The notes below the pieces were generated by a model, which was given only the letters and a program-made list of their open reading frames with translations, did no database searches and was not told the origin of the DNA. Of a stretch of 11,183 nt of DNA, positions 7,701-11,183 are shown one piece after another; the stretch's first letter is position 1; the number at the start of each line of letters is the position of its first letter. The position numbers were made by a program, and so were the translations under genes. The stretch is from an uncultured Lysobacteraceae bacterium (GTDB lineage Bacteria > Pseudomonadota > Gammaproteobacteria > Xanthomonadales > Rhodanobacteraceae), in the NCBI GenBank assembly GCA_946480705.1, contig CAMLLF010000061.1:1-11183 (forward strand), written 5' to 3'.

Positions 7701-8014
7701 CTCGGCGATGCGTTCGATCAGGACGGGACGTCCTTCGAGGCTATCGGCGCAGGCACACCCGGCCCGCGCACTGGCGGCGCAGGGTCTTTATCAAGATCAG
7801 CAGCGGCATGGCCGGCATCGGGGTGTCCTGGGACGAAAGGCGGCGAAGTCTGCGCAAGGTGAAGGCGGCCGTCAAGATTGCAAGCCGGGGAGGACTCCGC
7901 CGCGACCAGCGGCCGCCGCGGCAGGCTGTCGCCGGGAACCCGGCGAGGGCGGCCGCGGCGTATTGCCGAGCACGCCTCGCACGGAAACGCCGGCCAAACG
8001 GCTCACCGCCGTGC
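7701..8014 (-). other. Unexplained stretch before the orphan terminator; candidate small RNA or short-protein region
   Basis: No convincing gene was found on either strand. On the minus strand one frame stays open from about 8026 to the TAG at 7741, but its only ATG codons are near its end (the first would give M-P-A-M-P-L-L and 25 residues in all) and it is Arg-rich. A 7-bp hairpin with loop GAAC lies at 7929-7946. An untranslated RNA ending at the 7676-7700 terminator fits the layout, with a start in the AT-rich island at 8015-8095. This is inference from structure only. Confidence 0.2.
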
Positions 8015-8095
8015 CATGAAAGTTTTTAATGATTCAATAAACTAATTTGTTTCATAAAAAGTACCAAAACGTATTAAAGGATATTTCGCATATTC
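8015..8095. promoter_or_regulatory. AT-rich island, likely promoter region of the haem/vWD gene and perhaps divergent
   Basis: About 80 bp here are strikingly AT-rich against the surrounding GC-rich DNA, ending some 65 bp before the haem/vWD start. On the plus strand TTGTTT (8047-8052) and TATTAA (8072-8077) are weak promoter-like elements, but their 19-bp spacing is long. On the minus strand TTGGTA with a T-rich stretch 17 bp later is another weak pair. Near-repeats ATATTTCGC and ATATTCGC lie at 8082-8097. The exact start sites cannot be read. Confidence 0.4.
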
Positions 8096-8158
8096 GCTGG
8101 CGGGCGTATCGTGCTGCGACACGGTCACGCCGTCACCTTCGAGAGCGGGAGAATATCC

Positions 8159-10423
8159 ATGCAGGCCAGAACGCTGTCGCAGTGGTTGTGCGCGTCGCTC
8201 GCCGCCGGTTGCCTCGGCGTCGGCGGCGCCATCTGGACCGGGCCGGCGCACGCCGTCCCGGATGAGCCGATCGCCTATATCGGCCACGGCGCCTTCTTCG
8301 AGGCCAACGGCCGGCAGATCACGCCGACGCAGGACTTCGTCGCAAAGGCCCAGGCCTGGTATCGGGCCGATCTGTCTTCGCGCCTCGCCGGGCGCAAGGC
8401 GTTCGAGCTGGCGGTGTTCGAGAAGGACCTGTTCGACGGCGTGCCGGCGTCGGGCCAGGCGCGACTCGTGTTCGAACAGCGTGCGCTCGAATGGCTGTAT
8501 GCGAATTCGGAGCGGCAGACGAACGACGACCGCACGCTCGGCAAGCTGCGCGCGCTCGATTTCGCGCTGACGTTCGAGCTGCGCGAACACGAGACCGCGA
8601 AGGCCGTCGCGCAGGGCGTGCCGTTCGTGCTCGCGAAGAAGCTCGCCGACGTGCGCGCGCTGCAGGCGCAGGGCGAGGCCGGCGTGAAGACCGCGACGAC
8701 GAATTCGGGCGTCGCGTATACCAACGAATGCATCGCCGCCGGCGTGCCGATCCCGCCGTCGATCGGCGTCATGGATCCGGCCGGGCTCGCGGGCTGGAAA
8801 TCGCAGGGCTTCATTCCGCAGGCGCTGCAATTCATCGTCGGCACGCCGGCCGAGCTGCGCACGTACCGCAGCCTGTCGCCGCTGGGCATGTGCTACGCGC
8901 TGCCGCGTTATTCGAACAACTTGATGACGACCGTCGCGCTCGACGGCGTGATCTGCCTCAGCGAGGTCACCTCGAAGGTCTGCATCTGGGACAACCAGAT
9001 GTCCGGCACGACGTTCTCGTTCGCCGCCAACGCGACGATACCGATCGGCGCGCCGAACCTGTCGGTCGATCCGCTGGGCCGCTACCAGGCCGGCGGCAAC
9101 GAACTGCTCGGCGGCCAGGGCGGCGTCTGCACGGACTGCCATGCCGGCGAGAATCCGTACATCACGCATCCGAAGGCGAACCTCGGTTCGTATCTCTGGG
9201 AAAACCTGTGGCAGGTGCAGAACCTGCCGACCTTCGCGCCGAACCGTTACGACCCGCTCGTGCCGGCGGCCTGGCCGCAGAACCAGTTCTCGCAGACGTT
9301 CGCGAGCGTGCCGGCCGCGTGCAGCGGCTGCCACGTCAAATTCAGCGCGGGCCGTTTCCCGCATCTGTCGAACCAGTTGCCGGGCTACTGCAACACGATC
9401 CTGCCGTCGGCCTACAACACGACGATGCCGCCGGGACTGCCGGGCAGCCAGGTACCGGCCGCATCCGCGTTCCGCAATGCGTACTGCTTCGCCGGACCGA
9501 ACAACACGACCGCCGACGCCGGCGACCCGCACATCACGACGACGAACGGCGTCAGCTACGACTTCCAGGCCGCCGGCGAATTCGTCGTGCTGACGAACGA
9601 CGATACCGGCTTCGAAGTGCAGAGCCGCCAGTCGCCGGTGCAGACGACGTTCATCCCGCCGCCGAATCCGTACACCGGCCTGCAGAGCTGCGTGGCCCTG
9701 AACACCGCGGTCGCCGCGCGCGTCAACGAGCATCGCGTGAGCTATCAGCCGATCCGCACGGCCTCGGGCCGCGAGGAAATGCAATTGCGCATCGACGGGC
9801 GCATCACCGCGCTGACCGCCACGCCGATTCCGCTCGGCGGCAACGCCTATGTCGCGCTCGCGGCGGCCGGCGGCGGCATGCACGTGCAGTTCGACGACGG
9901 CAGCGATCTCGTCGCGACGCCGCGCTACTGGTCGTCGCAGGGCTACTGGTACGTCGACATCGACATCACGAACACGCCGGCGCGCGAAGGCATCGCCGGA
10001 CACGTGCTCGCCGGCGACTGGCTGCCGCGCGCGCCGGACGGTTCGTCGTTCGGTCCCATGCCAGGACCGCTCGCGACGCGTCACGTCGTGCTCAACCAGA
10101 CCTTCGCCGATGCGTGGCGCGTGACGTCGTCGACGAGCCTGTTCGACTATGCGCCGGGCACCTCGACGGCGAACTTCACCGACCGCAACTGGCCGACGCC
10201 GCCGGGTCAGCCGTGCCGTTCGCAGCTGCCGCCGGTGCGCCCGCCGCTGACGAAGATGCAGCCGCAGCTCGCGCTGGAAGTCTGCCGTGTCGTCGAAGAC
10301 GAAACGAAACGCGCGCACTGCGTGTTCGATGTCACGGTGACCGGCGACCGCGAATTCGTGCGCGGCTACCTGCCGGCCGACGGCACCGCAGTGGCGCCGC
10401 ATCCGATGCCCACGGACCGCTGA
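8159..10423 (+). CDS. Exported protein with two c-type haem motifs and a von Willebrand factor type D-like domain
   Basis: This 754-residue protein has a signal peptide ending in A-H-A at residues 30-32, so it is exported. GGGAG at 8147-8151 lies 7 nt before ATG 8159, which decides the start over an upstream in-frame GTG at 8111. Residues 33-320 match nothing I know but contain several Cys. Haem motifs are C-T-D-C-H at 324-328 and C-S-G-C-H at 388-392. A G-D-P-H-I-T-T block at 455-461, followed by Y-D-F-Q-A-A-G-E-F, is the signature start of a vWD domain, which runs to roughly 610-690. Near the end, C709 to about 734 has the C-x(n)-C-V-F-D-V-x-V-T-G-D pattern often found after vWD domains. 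Two covalent haems imply periplasmic or surface electron transfer or a redox enzyme; the vWD part suggests binding or assembly. The reaction is unknown. A hairpin follows the stop. Confidence 0.85.
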   Translation: MQARTLSQWLCASLAAGCLGVGGAIWTGPAHAVPDEPIAYIGHGAFFEANGRQITPTQDFVAKAQAWYRADLSSRLAGRKAFELAVFEKDLFDGVPASGQARLVFEQRALEWLYANSERQTNDDRTLGKLRALDFALTFELREHETAKAVAQGVPFVLAKKLADVRALQAQGEAGVKTATTNSGVAYTNECIAAGVPIPPSIGVMDPAGLAGWKSQGFIPQALQFIVGTPAELRTYRSLSPLGMCYALPRYSNNLMTTVALDGVICLSEVTSKVCIWDNQMSGTTFSFAANATIPIGAPNLSVDPLGRYQAGGNELLGGQGGVCTDCHAGENPYITHPKANLGSYLWENLWQVQNLPTFAPNRYDPLVPAAWPQNQFSQTFASVPAACSGCHVKFSAGRFPHLSNQLPGYCNTILPSAYNTTMPPGLPGSQVPAASAFRNAYCFAGPNNTTADAGDPHITTTNGVSYDFQAAGEFVVLTNDDTGFEVQSRQSPVQTTFIPPPNPYTGLQSCVALNTAVAARVNEHRVSYQPIRTASGREEMQLRIDGRITALTATPIPLGGNAYVALAAAGGGMHVQFDDGSDLVATPRYWSSQGYWYVDIDITNTPAREGIAGHVLAGDWLPRAPDGSSFGPMPGPLATRHVVLNQTFADAWRVTSSTSLFDYAPGTSTANFTDRNWPTPPGQPCRSQLPPVRPPLTKMQPQLALEVCRVVEDETKRAHCVFDVTVTGDREFVRGYLPADGTAVAPHPMPTDR

Positions 10424-10436
10424 GCGGTGATGCACC

Positions 10437-10466
10437 CGCATCGGCCGGCCGTCGCCGGCCGATGCG
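10437..10466 (+). terminator. Strong stem-loop after the haem/vWD gene
   Basis: CGCATCGGCCGGC (10437-10449) and GCCGGCCGATGCG (10454-10466) form a perfect 13-bp stem with loop CGTC, 13 nt past the stop codon. No T-run follows, so it may act with Rho or protect the mRNA end, but its place and strength make it the likely end of this transcription unit. Confidence 0.6.
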
Positions 10467-10560
10467 TCCCGAGCTGCGGCGCCGCCGGGCGTCGACGGCC
10501 TGCCGGCCGCTTCGGGCGCGGCGAGCGACGCGCCGCGATGTTGCAGAAAAACGCCGGCTC

Positions 10561-10590
10561 GCGCCCGCGATTGCGCGCTCCGGCGGGCGC
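10561..10590 (+). promoter_or_regulatory. Hairpin just before the sigma factor start
   Basis: GCGCCCGC (10561-10568) and GCGGGCGC (10583-10590) can form an 8-bp stem with a 14-nt loop, ending 16 nt before the ATG at 10607. No Shine-Dalgarno sequence is seen between it and the start codon. It may limit translation, or the mRNA may begin downstream of it. In DNA this GC-rich, chance pairing is possible. Confidence 0.25.
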
Positions 10591-10606
10591 GTGACACCCT
10601 CGCGCC

Positions 10607-11183
10607 ATGTCTACATATCCCAACCTGGACAATGCCGTGGACGATGCGGCCGGGCCGATGCCCGGGCCGTCCGGCGGCGACGCGGCGTTCGAGCAGGTCT
10701 ATGCGCGCCTGAAGGCCATGGCGAGCCGGCAGATCTCGCGCGATCGCGCGAGCACGCTGAACACGACCGAGCTCGTGCACGAGCTCTACGAGCGCATGAC
10801 GCGCCAGGAACTGCAGTCCGCCGGCGGGCCGTACCGGTTCTTCGCCTATGCGGCCCACGCGATGCGCAACATCCTGATCGATCGCGCAAGGCATCGCCTC
10901 GCGGTGAAGTCGGGCGGTGACTGGATCCGCGTGACCGTCTCGGCGTCGTGCGAGGAAGCGTCGTATGAACGCGCGCTGGAGGTCGTCGCGCTCAACGATG
11001 CGCTCGACCGGCTCAGCGTCGATGACGAACGCGCAGCCAGCGTCGTGGAACTGCGCTATTTCGCGGGACTTTCAATGGAGCAGGTCGCGCAGGCGCTGGG
11101 CGTCGACCGGCGCACCGCGACGCGCGACTGGACCTATGCGCGCGCATTCCTGCAGGCCGAACTCGCTGACGCCCCCGGCTGTG
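10607..11183 (+). CDS. ECF-family RNA polymerase sigma factor (Sigma70_ECF / TIGR02999 type), 3' end outside window
   Basis: ECF sigma factors direct RNA polymerase to a small set of promoters. The frame is open for 192 codons to the window edge, close to the usual full length. Region 2 includes T-T-E-L-V-H-E-L-Y-E-R at about 53-63 and F-F-A-Y-A-A-H-A-M-R-N-I-L-I-D-R-A-R at about 77-94, hallmark blocks of this type. Region 4 runs from about 136: L-D-R-L, then V-V-E-L-R-Y-F-A-G-L-S at 146-156, and a helix-turn-helix with E-Q-V-A-Q-A-L-G-V-D-R-R-T-A. No extra C-terminal domain is visible so far. Members are commonly followed by a Ser/Thr protein kinase gene instead of a classic anti-sigma factor; such a gene would lie beyond the window. 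The start at 10607 fits the family length but has no clear ribosome site. Whether it controls the haem/vWD gene is unknown. Confidence 0.9.
   Translation, partial: MSTYPNLDNAVDDAAGPMPGPSGGDAAFEQVYARLKAMASRQISRDRASTLNTTELVHELYERMTRQELQSAGGPYRFFAYAAHAMRNILIDRARHRLAVKSGGDWIRVTVSASCEEASYERALEVVALNDALDRLSVDDERAASVVELRYFAGLSMEQVAQALGVDRRTATRDWTYARAFLQAELADAPGC

Noticed and set aside
7720..7740. A T-loop-like GTTCGATCA sequence suggesting a tRNA
   Set aside because: No acceptor, D or anticodon stems could be paired around it.
7607..8029. Plus-strand open frames of about 140 codons in the gap before the haem/vWD gene
   Set aside because: They are basic and low-complexity, differ in every frame, lack ribosome sites and run through the minus-strand terminator.
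8042..10894. A 950-codon open frame on the minus strand opposite the haem/vWD gene
   Set aside because: It is Arg/His/Ala-rich with no domain, and mirrors the codon bias of the real plus-strand gene, which has a signal peptide, haem motifs and a vWD signature.
8491..10920. An 809-codon plus-strand frame overlapping the haem/vWD gene and entering the sigma factor
   Set aside because: Its translation is strongly Arg-rich and low in hydrophobic residues, the usual shadow frame of high-GC coding DNA.

Overview
The window is high-GC bacterial DNA. Signal peptides, a lipobox, periplasmic CxxCH haem motifs and a DUF2200 gene point to a Gram-negative proteobacterium. The mix of an extra EF-G, an ECF sigma factor of the kinase-linked type and an M30-type peptidase suggests a Lysobacterales/Xanthomonadales-like gammaproteobacterium. 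That placement is an inference from gene content, not from a marker gene.

Layout. Positions 1-1199 (+) hold the 3' part of an M30 (hyicolysin-like) metallopeptidase gene. It is cut at the window edge, broken by an internal frame disturbance and stop, and carries an altered zinc motif. Positions 1309-2082 (+) hold an arginase/agmatinase-family gene with its metal ligands intact but a scrambled 3' end. Positions 2267-3624 (+) hold two overlapping envelope genes: a lipoprotein of unknown role and an exported protein resembling the periplasmic MalM family. After a convergent gap with a long hairpin come two minus-strand genes, DUF2200 (3890-4237) and a TrmY-like SPOUT RNA methyltransferase (4407-5000). 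Positions 5001-5482 have no intact gene, only a possible frameshifted remnant. A lone EF-G paralogue (5521-7533, minus) follows, ending in a textbook Rho-independent terminator at 5483-5514.

The 625-bp gap 7534-8158 is the least explained stretch. It has a strong minus-strand terminator with no recognisable gene in front of it, a tiny ORF with a good Shine-Dalgarno sequence, and an AT-rich island. Beyond it lie an exported protein joining two c-type haem motifs to a von Willebrand factor type D-like domain (8159-10423, +) and the start of an ECF sigma factor (10607 to the window end, +).

Togetherness. The only tight unit is the overlapping lipoprotein/MalM-like pair; DUF2200 and the TrmY homologue are merely co-oriented. 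The left half shows three apparent frame breaks (about 400-489, about 2000-2040, about 5360-5370) while the right half is intact. This means either local gene decay or uncorrected indels in the assembly. No tRNA, rRNA, CRISPR array, transposase or attachment site was seen. The most unusual items are the haem/vWD fusion, the archaeal-type TrmY homologue, the Glu-less M30 motif and the orphan terminator upstream of the EF-G gene.
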